From Leucobacter coleopterorum (GTDB lineage Bacteria; Actinomycetota; Actinomycetes; Actinomycetales; Microbacteriaceae): a stretch of 64,000 nucleotides of DNA. Below, one piece after another: positions 43,882 to 53,236 of this stretch (positions within the stretch are counted from its first letter, which is position 1; each line of letters opens with the position of its first letter). Location: the NCBI RefSeq assembly GCF_011382985.1, contig NZ_CP049933.1, forward strand, positions 3,038,001-3,102,000, in the 5' to 3' direction. Below the pieces are notes generated by a model. That model did no database searches and was not told the origin of the DNA. It saw only the letters and a program-made list of their open reading frames with translations. A program made the position numbers and the translations under genes.

Positions 43882-45873
43882 CTACCAAATACTGACGCGC
43901 TGTTCGGGATCAAGCCAGAGCTTGTCACCGGGTTTCGTGTTGTAGGCCTCGTGGAACGCGTCGAGGTTCGCCACAATCTGGTTGCAGCGGAACTCGTTAG
44001 GTGAGTGCGGGTCAATGGTGAGCAGGCGCACCGTTTCCTCGGGCCGCGACTTCTGCTGCCAGGCTTGTGACCACGACAGGAAAAAGCGCTCGGCGCCAGT
44101 GAGCCCGTCGATGACGGGAGACTCCGCCCCGGCGAGTGAGCGCAGGTAGGCCTTCCACGCGATTGCGAGGCCACCCAGGTCGCCGATGTTCTCGCCGATG
44201 GTGAGTTCTCCGTTGACGGTCTGGCCGTCGGCGCCCTCCGGTGACAGCTCGTTGTACTGGCCGATGAGTGCGCCGGTGCGCTGCTCGAAGGCGGCGCGGT
44301 CTTCTTCGGTCCACCAGTCGGTGAGTTTGCCGTCACCGTCGTAGCGGGATCCCTGGTCGTCGAAACCGTGACCAATTTCGTGGCCAATGACCGCACCGAT
44401 CGCACCGAAGTTTGCTGCAGCATCGGTGTTCTTATCGAAGAACGGTGGCTGCAGGATCGCCGCCGGGAAGACGATCTCGTTGAACCCCGGGTTGTAGTAC
44501 GCATTGACCGTTTGTGGCGTCATGAACCACTCGTCGCGGTCGATCGGCTTGCCCAGCTTGCCGAGCTCGCGGTTGAACTCGTACTCGGCGACCTGGCGGG
44601 AGTTGCCGAGCAGATCACCGGAGTCGACCGTGATGGCCGAGTAGTCTCGCCACTTCACGGGGTAGCCGATCTTGGGGGTGAAGCGGTCGAGTTTTTCGAG
44701 CGCGCGCACCTTCGTCTCGGCACCCATCCAGTCGAGCTGCTGGATTGAATCGCGGTACGCCTCGATGAGGTGTTCAACGAGACCGTCCATCGCGGCCTTT
44801 GCGTCTTCGTCGAAGTGGCGCTCAACGTAGATGCGCCCAACGGCCTCACCCATTGCCCCCTCTACGAAGGAGACTCCCCGCCGCCAACGCTCGCGCTGCT
44901 CGGTGGCCCCAGTGAGCGCGGTACCGTAGAACTCGAAGTTAGCGCGAGAGATCTCCTGCGAAAGAAGTGCAGCTGATCCTCGTACGATCGCCCAGGCCAA
45001 CCAGGCTTGCCACGCTTCGAGCTCTTCTTCAACCAGCAGACCCGCGAGGCCAGCGAGGGCCTCTGGTTGCCCAACGACGACCTCGGCGAAGGCGGCCTCG
45101 GGCGCACCCATCGCCGCAAGATAAGCGCGCCAGTCGAGTTGCGGCATGATCTCTTGCAGTCCCTCGAACGTGCGCAGGTTGTAGAGCTTCTGAATGTCGC
45201 GGCTCGCCACCTTGTCCCAGTGCGAAGCCGCGATCCTGCGCTCAAGCTCATACGCGAGCTCGGCGAGACGAGGGGCGTCAGCGATACCCGCCAACTCAAA
45301 CATGCGAGCAATGTGAGCCCGGTATTGATCCCGCACCTCAGCGAACTGTTCTTCACGGTAGTAGGACTCGTCGGGCAGCCCGATGCCACCCTGCATAACA
45401 AAAACGATGTAACGATCGGGGTCACCCGGATCGTTGTCGATGAACATGCCGGCGAAGCCACCAAGACCCTGTCGCTCGAGTTCACCCACTAACTCGATGA
45501 GTTGGGCAATGGAGCCGACCCCGAACGCACGCTTCAGGTCGGCCGCAATGGGCGTCGCACCCAACGCATCAACGCGCTCGGTGTCCATGAAGCTCGCGTA
45601 CAAGGCCGCGACTTTGTCGGCCTCGGACGCGCCTTCGGCGAGCGCACCGGCAGCCGGAGCCGCGGTGCCGGTAATGATGTCACGCACCGCCTCTTCAGCG
45701 TTCTCGGCGAGCACCGCGAATGAGCCGTAGCGCGCCTTGTCTGCGGGGATCTCGGTGCGAGCGATCCATTTACCATTGACGTGCCGGAACAGGTCATCTT
45801 GTGGCCGGATGGAGGGGTCGAGCTCTGCAAGGTCGATGCCGGAGGAGAGCACTTCGTTGATTGCTTCGGTCAT
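43882..45873 (-). CDS. pepO: M13-family zinc metallopeptidase (PepO-like)
   Basis: This 663-residue protein has no signal peptide, so it is probably cytosolic. The neprilysin-type zinc site is intact: 'VIGHEIGHGFDDQGSRYDG' (HExxH) with 'GENIGDLGGLAIAWKAY' supplying the third ligand Glu and Asp. The substrate-orienting 'NAYYNPGFNEIVFPA' is also present. The long helical N-terminal domain ('IRPQDDLFRHVNGKWIARTE') is typical of the family. It cleaves short peptides. A GC-rich hairpin follows the gene. Confidence 0.95.
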   Translation of the reverse strand: MTEAINEVLSSGIDLAELDPSIRPQDDLFRHVNGKWIARTEIPADKARYGSFAVLAENAEEAVRDIITGTAAPAAGALAEGASEADKVAALYASFMDTERVDALGATPIAADLKRAFGVGSIAQLIELVGELERQGLGGFAGMFIDNDPGDPDRYIVFVMQGGIGLPDESYYREEQFAEVRDQYRAHIARMFELAGIADAPRLAELAYELERRIAASHWDKVASRDIQKLYNLRTFEGLQEIMPQLDWRAYLAAMGAPEAAFAEVVVGQPEALAGLAGLLVEEELEAWQAWLAWAIVRGSAALLSQEISRANFEFYGTALTGATEQRERWRRGVSFVEGAMGEAVGRIYVERHFDEDAKAAMDGLVEHLIEAYRDSIQQLDWMGAETKVRALEKLDRFTPKIGYPVKWRDYSAITVDSGDLLGNSRQVAEYEFNRELGKLGKPIDRDEWFMTPQTVNAYYNPGFNEIVFPAAILQPPFFDKNTDAAANFGAIGAVIGHEIGHGFDDQGSRYDGDGKLTDWWTEEDRAAFEQRTGALIGQYNELSPEGADGQTVNGELTIGENIGDLGGLAIAWKAYLRSLAGAESPVIDGLTGAERFFLSWSQAWQQKSRPEETVRLLTIDPHSPNEFRCNQIVANLDAFHEAYNTKPGDKLWLDPEQRVSIW

Positions 45874-45947
45874 GCGACAACCTTATCTATAGGGTCTGAC
45901 ATTGGTGGGTGCGATTTGCTGACCTTCGAGATTTACGTCCGGCTGCG

Positions 45948-46201
45948 TCAGCAACAGCGCGAGCCCGGATCTCGGTCTTGCTCCGAGTAGCGTTCACGCC
46001 AGAAATCGCGCTCACTGAGAACGGACTCCCCGGGTGGGTGCGGGCGCGGTGCGCACAGTATGCCCCGTAGGCACCCTCACCCGTCAGCAGGTGCAGCAGC
46101 GCGACGGAACGCTGCAGCGCTCGCTTCACTGACCTCAAGAGCGGACGCTGATCCCGGCCTCCAACATGCTGCTGACCATCGGCATGCATTTCCGTGGCCA
46201 C
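45948..46201 (-). CDS. YbdD/YjiX-family small protein (DUF466), frameshifted
   Basis: Starting at or just after GTG 46201, directly behind the cstA stop, the first frame reads 'LLHLLTGEGAYGAYCAHRA' and 'RTHPG'. The conserved ending continues one frame back as 'SVLSERDFWRERYSEQDRD' and 'CC', stop 45948-45950. One extra base in the run 46028-46031 restores about 84 residues. DUF466 proteins such as YbdD and YjiX are encoded directly downstream of CstA-type pyruvate transporters and modulate them. The gene order here is therefore diagnostic. Confidence 0.85.
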
Positions 46202-48433
46202 CTAGTGCCTCGCGGCATCACTACGCAACGATTCGGGCAGCGCATCCCACTCCGCCTGAATCTTACGCTCGGTCGGCGTCGCGATAAAGCCCGCGGCCCC
46301 GAAGATGCGCGAAGGCACAACCGGATCCTCGGTATCGACCACTTTGCCAAGCCTGTAGGAACGAATAACAGCAACCACCGCGGTGATAATCACAATGATC
46401 GCGAGCGTCACAAACAGGATCGACAGCACACCCTGCACGAGCGTGTTGCGCACAATGGCCTCCATTGCGGCCGGTTCGCCGAGCGACGTGTCCCCTGCGG
46501 CGAGCGCATCACGGTATTTGAAGTGGTTCGCGAAGTACCCGACCTGCGGCACCGGCGAGAAGATTTTGTAGAACGAGCCGGTAATCGTCACGACCGCAAC
46601 AAACGCGAGGGGAGCCGCGACGATCCAGAGATACTTGAAGTTTTGTTTTGCAGCGACGATCGCCATGACCACCGCCAAAGCGATCGCAGCGAGCAACTGG
46701 TTCGCGATCCCGAACAGCGGGAATAGCGTGTTGATGCCGCCGAGAGGATCGGTCACACCCATCAACAGGATCGCGCCCCAGGCCGCCACCATGATTGCGG
46801 TGGAGATCCACACTCCGAGACGCCAAGAGTTGTCGCGGAACTTCGGGATGAAGTTGCCGAACGCGTCTTGCAGCATGAACCTCGCCACGCGGGTGCCTGC
46901 GTCAACCGCGGTCAAGATAAACAGCGCCTCGAACATGATGGCGAAGTGGTACCAGAAGCCCATCATGGCGGTGCCGCCGAAGAGATCTTTCAAAATGTTT
47001 GCGAGGCCCATGGCCAGTGTCGGAGCCCCACCAGTGCGAGACACGATCGATTCTTCGCCGACAGATTGCGCGGCTGAAGTGAGCATCTCGGGGGTGACAT
47101 CAACGCCCGTGAGCCCGAGCCCCATCACCCAGTCGACCGCCCCCTGCACGGTTCCGCCGGTTGCCGCAGCCGACGAGTTCATTGCGAAATAGATGCCCTG
47201 GTCGAGCGTCACGGCCGCCACAAGTGCCATGAGCGCAACGAATGATTCCATCAACATGCCGCCGAACCCGATGAAGCGCGTCTGTCGCTCCTTCTGCACC
47301 ATCTTGGGAGTGGTGCCCGAGGCGATCAGCGCGTGAAAACCAGACAGGGCACCGCACGCGATCGTCACAAACAAGAACGGGAAGATATTGCCCGCCACGA
47401 CGGGGTTGACCTCGGTCGAGGCGAACTGGCTCACCGCGGGGGCCTGAACGATCGGGTTGACGATGAGCACGGCCGCGGCGAGCAACACGATCACGCCGAT
47501 CTTCATAAATGTCGAGAGGTAGTCGCGGGGTGCGAGCAGCAGCCACACCGGCAGCACCGCTGCAACGAAGCCGTAAATCGCAATGAACCACGCGAGGGCC
47601 ACCTTGTCGAGCGTGAACAGTGCCACGCCCCAGTCGGTGCCACCGACCCAACCACCCGCGATAATTGCGGCCATCAGCAGCACGAAACCGATGATCGAGA
47701 TCTCGGTGATGCGTCCTGGGCGAATCCAGCGCAGGTACACACCCATAAACAGCGCGATCGGGATCGTCATGCCAACCGAGAACACACCCCACGGGCTCTC
47801 TGCCAGTGCGTTCACCACCACAAGCGACAGGATCGCAACGATAATCACCATAATGACGAGCGTCGCGATAATTGCGGCGGTGCCGCCAATGCGGCCCAGC
47901 TGATCCCGCGCCATCTGCCCAATGGATCGACCGCCGCGACGAGTGGAGAAGAACATGACCAGGTAATCTTGCACGGCTCCCGCGAAGATCACGCCGGCGA
48001 TGATCCAGATGGTGCCCGGCAAGAAACCCCACTGCGCAGCAAGCACCGGACCAACGAGCGGACCGGCACCAGCGATCGCGGCGAAGTGGTGACCAAAGAG
48101 CACGTTGCGGTGCGTCGCCACATAGTCTTTGCCGTTTGCCTTGTACTCGGCTGGTGTCGCCCGGTTGTCATCGGGCTTCGCGATCCTTTTCTCGATGAAG
48201 CGCGAGTAGAACCGGTACGCGATCAGGTAACTCGCGACGCCAGCGAATACAAACCAAATCGCATTGACGGTCTCACCCCGCACGACGGCGAGCATCGTCC
48301 AGCCGAGCGCCCCAAGAAGGCCGATGCCGATCCACATCGCAATTTTGAGGCCGCGATTGCGACCGCTGTCTGTTGCGATCTGCGCCTCCGTGAGCGCCGC
48401 TGGGGGCAGCTCCTGCACAATCTCTTGAGCCAT
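46202..48433 (-). CDS. cstA: Carbon starvation protein A, pyruvate/peptide transporter
   Basis: This 743-residue protein has about 16-18 hydrophobic segments. CstA hallmarks include 'ATPAEYKANGKDYVATHRNV', 'FGHHFAAIAGAGPLVGPVLA', 'VIFAGAVQDYLVMFFSTRRGG' (in part) and 'GCLSGFHALIASGTTPKM'-type sequence (here 'CGALSGFHALIASGTTPKM'). In enterobacteria CstA/BtsT import pyruvate during carbon limitation. The small partner YbdD follows immediately. Upstream 128 bases separate it from the BCCT gene; no CRP-like site was identified. Confidence 0.95.
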   Translation of the reverse strand: MAQEIVQELPPAALTEAQIATDSGRNRGLKIAMWIGIGLLGALGWTMLAVVRGETVNAIWFVFAGVASYLIAYRFYSRFIEKRIAKPDDNRATPAEYKANGKDYVATHRNVLFGHHFAAIAGAGPLVGPVLAAQWGFLPGTIWIIAGVIFAGAVQDYLVMFFSTRRGGRSIGQMARDQLGRIGGTAAIIATLVIMVIIVAILSLVVVNALAESPWGVFSVGMTIPIALFMGVYLRWIRPGRITEISIIGFVLLMAAIIAGGWVGGTDWGVALFTLDKVALAWFIAIYGFVAAVLPVWLLLAPRDYLSTFMKIGVIVLLAAAVLIVNPIVQAPAVSQFASTEVNPVVAGNIFPFLFVTIACGALSGFHALIASGTTPKMVQKERQTRFIGFGGMLMESFVALMALVAAVTLDQGIYFAMNSSAAATGGTVQGAVDWVMGLGLTGVDVTPEMLTSAAQSVGEESIVSRTGGAPTLAMGLANILKDLFGGTAMMGFWYHFAIMFEALFILTAVDAGTRVARFMLQDAFGNFIPKFRDNSWRLGVWISTAIMVAAWGAILLMGVTDPLGGINTLFPLFGIANQLLAAIALAVVMAIVAAKQNFKYLWIVAAPLAFVAVVTITGSFYKIFSPVPQVGYFANHFKYRDALAAGDTSLGEPAAMEAIVRNTLVQGVLSILFVTLAIIVIITAVVAVIRSYRLGKVVDTEDPVVPSRIFGAAGFIATPTERKIQAEWDALPESLRSDAARH

Positions 48434-48561
48434 ACTCGTTCAATCTCCTTTGAAGGCAGCTGGAATTCGCTCCTGCGCGCTGTGCACCGGGGGTACAGAT
48501 GCAGAGCCGCAATCGATCTCTAGCTTAACTGAGGCTCAGAACTTGCTGGGCAGATACGCGC

Positions 48562-50466
48562 TCATCGATCGACACGAACCTCGGGATCCCCTGCACCATC
48601 AATCTTGATCGTTTCGATGGGTTGAGTCGTCGCGTCAACATACCAATCAGTGAGCGCGGGATCAGCGCTGTCGAACCCCGCCCCAGCGCCTTCATCGGCT
48701 GGTACCGGACTGGTGCCAAACACAAAGTCATCACCGTGTTTATCGATACCGCGCCGCACTCCCTGAGCGATCGCCTTGCGCGCATACCTTCCGCGAATAA
48801 TGAACGGATCGGTGCGCAGGTCTTTTGCCCACGAGTACATAATTCCAAGCACAATAAACGCGAACGGGAGTGCAGACACCACCATCAACGACTGCAAGCC
48901 CGACAGCGCTTCTCGCCCACCCGCGAGCAGCAGCGCAATCGCAATAAGACCGAGTAGCAAACCCCACATGATCGTGACCCATTTTGCGGGCTCGGGGCGT
49001 CCACCCTGCGACATCGAGGCCATCACGATGGACGCCGAATCCGCCGCGGTCACAAAAAAGAGCACAACCGCGACCATTGCGATAATCGACGTCACCAGGC
49101 CCAGAGGCAGGCGCTGCATCAGTTGGAACAGCACCTCTTCACTCGTGCCACCGCTCTGCAAATTTTCGCCCTGCTGCGCCATCCAAATGGACGTGCCCCC
49201 GAACACCACAAACCAGGCGATCACAATTGCCGAGGGCACGAGCATCACCACGGTTACAAATTCACGCAGTGTGCGCCCGCGCGAGATCTTCGCGATAAAC
49301 ATGCCAACGAACGGAGTCCACGACACCCACCACGCCCAGTAGTAAGTAGTCCACGACCCCAGAAACTCGACCGCCTCTGGCCCATCGTTCGGGCTGAGCG
49401 TCAGCATGTCACCCAGCAAATTGAGATACTCGATGATCGAGGCTGGCAACAGATTCAAGATAAACATGGTTGGGCCAGCAACCAGCACAAAAACTGCGAG
49501 CAACCCGGTCAAGATCATGTTCGTGTTTGAGAGCAATCGAATGCCCCGCTTGACTCCCGAAACCGCGGAGGCGATAAAGAGCGAGGTGAGGATCGCGATC
49601 GCGCCCACCAAAAACATATTGCCGAGTTCGCCGATGCCCGACACAAACATGAAGCCGCTCTGGATCTGCAGAGCCCCGATCCCGAGCGACACCGCGGTGC
49701 CAAACAGCGTCACAACGATGGCGAAAAAATCAATCACGCGCCCCAACACGCGGTGCGTTGCACCGGGGAAGACGGGTTCGAAGAGCGCCGAGATGAGCGG
49801 GGCTCGGCCCCTGCGATAGGCGTTGTAGGCAATCGAGCCACCAACGAGGGCGTAAAACGCCCACGCAATTGGCCCCCAGTGCAGAATGGTCTGCGCCATC
49901 GAGGGCAGGATCGCAGCAGAGGTGCCACCCTCAACGCTCTGGTGAGGAGCCGGGTCGTTGAAGTAGGTGAGGGGTTCAAGCGGTCCGTAAAAGAGCAGAC
50001 CGATCCCGAGCCCCGCCGCGAACAGCATGGAGATCCATGAAGCGGTCGAAAACTCCGGCTCTTCGTCGTCGGCTCCGAGGCGAATGCCTCCGGTACGGCC
50101 AAATCCGACAACCAGCATGTAAATTGCGATGCCTGCCGCGAGTGCCCCGAACAGCCACCCAAAGTGTGTCGTCACCCAGGTGAGAGACGCCGAGCCGACC
50201 TCGGCAAGATTTGCGGGTGCCACAAAGGCCCACACCACAACCGCAACAGTTGCGGCAACCGCACCCAGCATCACGGCTTTGTTGGTGGGAAAGGTAGTGC
50301 CGGTCTGCTCAACGCCGATGCCCGGAATGAGTCCGGGGTGCGGGGTGACAGGCACCGCCTTAGCCCGCTTGATGACTCGCCGCAGTCGGCCTGCATTGGG
50401 TGGCAGGTGTGGGTGCGGCGGTTTCAAATGGTCGGGGTCGGAGTCAGCGGATCTCTCGTAGGGCAT
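48562..50466 (-). CDS. BCCT-family betaine/choline/carnitine transporter
   Basis: This 634-residue protein has 12 hydrophobic segments and extended charged N- and C-termini. The glycine-rich TM3 motif 'AAGLGIGLLFYGPLEPLTYF' and the family signature 'WAWWVSWTPFVGMFIAKISR' with 'GRTLREFV' are intact. BCCT proteins take up compatible solutes with Na+ or H+. A long polar C-terminus (about 95 residues) may sense osmotic conditions as in BetP. Substrate cannot be fixed from sequence alone. It shares direction with cstA. Confidence 0.95.
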   Translation of the reverse strand: MPYERSADSDPDHLKPPHPHLPPNAGRLRRVIKRAKAVPVTPHPGLIPGIGVEQTGTTFPTNKAVMLGAVAATVAVVVWAFVAPANLAEVGSASLTWVTTHFGWLFGALAAGIAIYMLVVGFGRTGGIRLGADDEEPEFSTASWISMLFAAGLGIGLLFYGPLEPLTYFNDPAPHQSVEGGTSAAILPSMAQTILHWGPIAWAFYALVGGSIAYNAYRRGRAPLISALFEPVFPGATHRVLGRVIDFFAIVVTLFGTAVSLGIGALQIQSGFMFVSGIGELGNMFLVGAIAILTSLFIASAVSGVKRGIRLLSNTNMILTGLLAVFVLVAGPTMFILNLLPASIIEYLNLLGDMLTLSPNDGPEAVEFLGSWTTYYWAWWVSWTPFVGMFIAKISRGRTLREFVTVVMLVPSAIVIAWFVVFGGTSIWMAQQGENLQSGGTSEEVLFQLMQRLPLGLVTSIIAMVAVVLFFVTAADSASIVMASMSQGGRPEPAKWVTIMWGLLLGLIAIALLLAGGREALSGLQSLMVVSALPFAFIVLGIMYSWAKDLRTDPFIIRGRYARKAIAQGVRRGIDKHGDDFVFGTSPVPADEGAGAGFDSADPALTDWYVDATTQPIETIKIDGAGDPEVRVDR

Positions 50467-50807
50467 AGGGCTTTCCTGTTCATGTGTGCCGAAGCGGGCA
50501 CACTGTCGGGCGGAAAAACCCTACTCATGGTACAGACCTCCCGAACAAAAACTGCTGGGACCGGGTCATTTCAAGGTCTTCGCAACAGGCGGCCTTGCCC
50601 AGTGAATGCCACCGAAAGCGCAGTTTTGCATGATCTTCCCGAGTAATTTCATGCAAAATTGAGCTCTCGCGAGCCTCTCTGTGCCGTGCAATGATTGTGC
50701 AACAAGCTCTGTTGTGTTCGTTAAGCGCCCCAGAACTGCGAAGGCGATCGCGAGGGTCCAGCACCAATTCCAAGATCTAGAACCTGGCGGGCTGCGCAGG
50801 GCAGGGC
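50467..50807. other. 341-base intergenic region upstream of the BCCT gene
   Basis: No credible gene is seen. A perfect inverted repeat, TTTTGCATGA (50624-50633) and TCATGCAAAA (50649-50658) with a 15-base spacer, lies about 160 bases ahead of the BCCT start and could be an operator or weak hairpin. Confidence 0.55.
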
Positions 50808-51826
50808 CTAAGGCCGCACCAGCACCTTAACTGCCCGGCGCTCGTCCATCGCCGCGTACGCCTCGGCGACCTCGGTCAGTGGCACCTCCAGGTCGAACAC
50901 TCGACCCGGATCGATCGCGCCACTCCACACGTCGGCGAGCAGATCCTCAACGTAGTTGCGCACCGGCGCAACCCCACCGTTCACACCAACATTGGCCGCA
51001 AAGAGTGCGCGAACGGGCAACTGAGGCCCCCGTTGGGCACACCGACGTAGCCGACCATGCCACCGGGGCGAGCTGAGCGGATCGCCTGATCCATCGACTC
51101 CTCTGTTCCGACAGCCTCAAGCACGCAGTCCGCGCCGATGCCGTCGAGCAGCTCCTTCACCGCGGCAACACCCTCGTCGCCGCGCTCAGCAACAATGTCG
51201 GTCGCCCCGAACTCGCGAGCGAGCGCCTGCCGCGATTCGTGGCGAGACATTGCGATGATCCTCGCTGCCCCCAACCGCTTCGCCGCCAGCACGGCGCACA
51301 GACCAACGGCGCCGTCACCCACCACCACAACCGTGCTGCCCGGCTTCACCCCGGCGGACACCGCGGCGTGGTGCCCGGTTCCCATCACGTCTGAGAGGGC
51401 AAGCAGGCTCGGGATCTGCTCCGCGCTCGGCGCAGACGGCGTCTTGACGAGCGAACCATCTGCATGGGGCACGTACACCTTTTCGGCCTGGGCGCCATCC
51501 CACCAGCCGCCGTTCAGGCAGGAGGTGCTGACGCCGTTGAGGCAGTTCACGCAGCTCATGTCGCAGTCGTAGAAGGGCGCAATGACGAAGTCGCCGACCG
51601 CGACCTTCTGCACCTCGCTGCCTACCGACTCGACAATCCCTACAAATTCGTGGCCAATCTTGCGGGGCTCCTCGGTGGGTGTGATACCGCGGTAGGGCCA
51701 GAGGTCGGACCCGCAGACACAAGCTGCCACCACGCGCACGACCGCGTCAATCCCCGTCTGCTGCGCCGGATCGGCGACCTCTTCAACACGAATGTCGCCC
51801 GGGCCGTAAATTTTTGTTGCACGCAT
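50808..51826 (-). CDS. Zinc-dependent medium-chain alcohol dehydrogenase (frameshift at a C5 run)
   Basis: The protein is about 340 residues after repair. The catalytic zinc site is in 'CVCGSDLWPYRG' with 'GHEFVGIVESVG', and the structural zinc cluster is 'CDMSCVNCLNGVSTSC'. The NAD(P) fold is 'VVVGDGAVGLCAVLAAKRLG'. The frame breaks at 51028-51032; one added base joins 'GYVGVPNGG' to 'PVRALFAANVGVNGGVAPVR' and the normal C-terminus 'RRAVKVLVRP'. It is a threonine-dehydrogenase-like member of the family, substrate unknown. It is divergent from the MATE transporter gene. Confidence 0.9.
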
Positions 51827-51879
51827 GGGTGGAACGTTACACCCTCAGCATGTCGCACGGGTGACGCTACGGTAGAACC

Positions 51880-53229
51880 GTGCCTGCCCACCCCGACTTC
51901 AGCAAACCCGCACGGCGCACCATCGACCGCAGCATCGCTCATCTCGCGGTTCCAGCACTCGGCGCGCTCATCGCGGAGCCGCTCTTCCTCGTTGTCGATT
52001 CCGCACTCGTCGGGCACCTCGGCGCAAGCCCACTCGCGGGCCTCGCGGTCGCCGCCGCGATCCTGCAGACCGCCGTCGGACTCATGGTCTTTCTGGCGTA
52101 CTCAACAACCCCGCTCGTCGCGCGACGTCGTGGTGCCGGAGATCTGCGCGGGGCGATGCAAGCCGGTATTGACGGGCTGTGGCTGGCACTCGGGATCGGT
52201 GCAATCGTCGCCGCCGCGCTTTACGTTGCCAGCGGCCCCCTGGTCGCGGCCTTCAACACCAGCCCCGAAACCGCGGATCAGGCGCTCACCTACCTCACCA
52301 TTTCTTGTCTCGGCATTCCCGCCATGCTGCTCGTGTTTGCAGCGAGCGGGCTGCTCCGCGGGCTGCAAGACACCCGCACTCCACTCGCGGTCGCTACCAT
52401 CGGCTTCGCCATCAACGCGCTGCTCAACTGGTGGTTCATTTACGGCCTCGGGTTCGGGATCGCCGGCAGTGCCTGGGGAACCGTGTTGGCGCAGTGGGGC
52501 ATGGTGGCCGTCTACCTCGTTGTGATTACGCGTAAAGTACGTGATGTCGGCGCAAGCCTGCTCCCAAAACGAGACGGTCTCGGGCACGCCGGGCGCAGCG
52601 GCGGCTGGCTATTTGTGCGCACAGTTGGCCTGCGTGTTGCGTTTCTCGCTACCGTGTTTGCCGCGACTAGCCACGGCACGGCCGCCACCGCGGGTTACCA
52701 AGTGGTGTTCACCGTGTTCTCAACCGCCGCGTTTGCGCTCGACGCGCTCGCCATCGCGGCACAGGCCATGATCGGTGACGCCCTCGGATCCCGCGACCCT
52801 GACCGGGCCAGGCTTGTCGTACGGCGCACAGTCTTCTGGGGTGTGACTTCGGGAGCCACGGTTGGACTGATCCTTGCCGTCGCAAGCCCGGTCATCGGCC
52901 GTATATTTACGAGCGATCCAGCAGTGCTCGCGATCCTGCCACCCGCTTTACTCGTGCTCGGGATCTCGCTGCCCCTCGGCGGCCTTGTGTTTGTGCTCGA
53001 CGGAGTGCTCATGGGTGCCGGTGATGCACGCTATCTCGCTTGGACGAGCCTGGTGAACCTTGTGGTCTACTTGCCCGTGCTGTGGCTGGTCACGCGACTC
53101 GTGCCCACGGGAACACCCGCACTGGTGGCGCTGACCGCGAGCTTTACGGTTGTATTTATGCTCGCGCGCGCGGTGACGCTCGGGCTCAGGGCGCGGCAGT
53201 TTGGGCGAGCGCCCGAGGCGTTCGAGTGA
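51880..53229 (+). CDS. MATE-family (DinF-like) multidrug efflux transporter
   Basis: This 449-residue protein starts at GTG 51880. It has twelve hydrophobic segments in two similar halves. 'LAVPALGALIAEPLFLVVDS' and 'ALVGHLGASPLAGLAVAAA' open the first half, typical of the DinF branch. 'NALLNWWFIYGLGFGIAGSA' and 'LDALAIAAQAMIGDALGSRD' mark the middle. MATE pumps export cationic drugs using Na+ or H+ gradients. The gene converges with the peptidase lipoprotein gene, with seven bases between. Confidence 0.94.
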   Translation: MPAHPDFSKPARRTIDRSIAHLAVPALGALIAEPLFLVVDSALVGHLGASPLAGLAVAAAILQTAVGLMVFLAYSTTPLVARRRGAGDLRGAMQAGIDGLWLALGIGAIVAAALYVASGPLVAAFNTSPETADQALTYLTISCLGIPAMLLVFAASGLLRGLQDTRTPLAVATIGFAINALLNWWFIYGLGFGIAGSAWGTVLAQWGMVAVYLVVITRKVRDVGASLLPKRDGLGHAGRSGGWLFVRTVGLRVAFLATVFAATSHGTAATAGYQVVFTVFSTAAFALDALAIAAQAMIGDALGSRDPDRARLVVRRTVFWGVTSGATVGLILAVASPVIGRIFTSDPAVLAILPPALLVLGISLPLGGLVFVLDGVLMGAGDARYLAWTSLVNLVVYLPVLWLVTRLVPTGTPALVALTASFTVVFMLARAVTLGLRARQFGRAPEAFE

Positions 53230-53236
53230 TCCGTGA

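Noticed and set aside
47333..48523. A 396-codon plus-strand open frame antisense to cstA
   Set aside because: It is rich in His, Arg, Asp and Gln, typical of the complement of membrane-protein codons, and has no ribosome-binding site.
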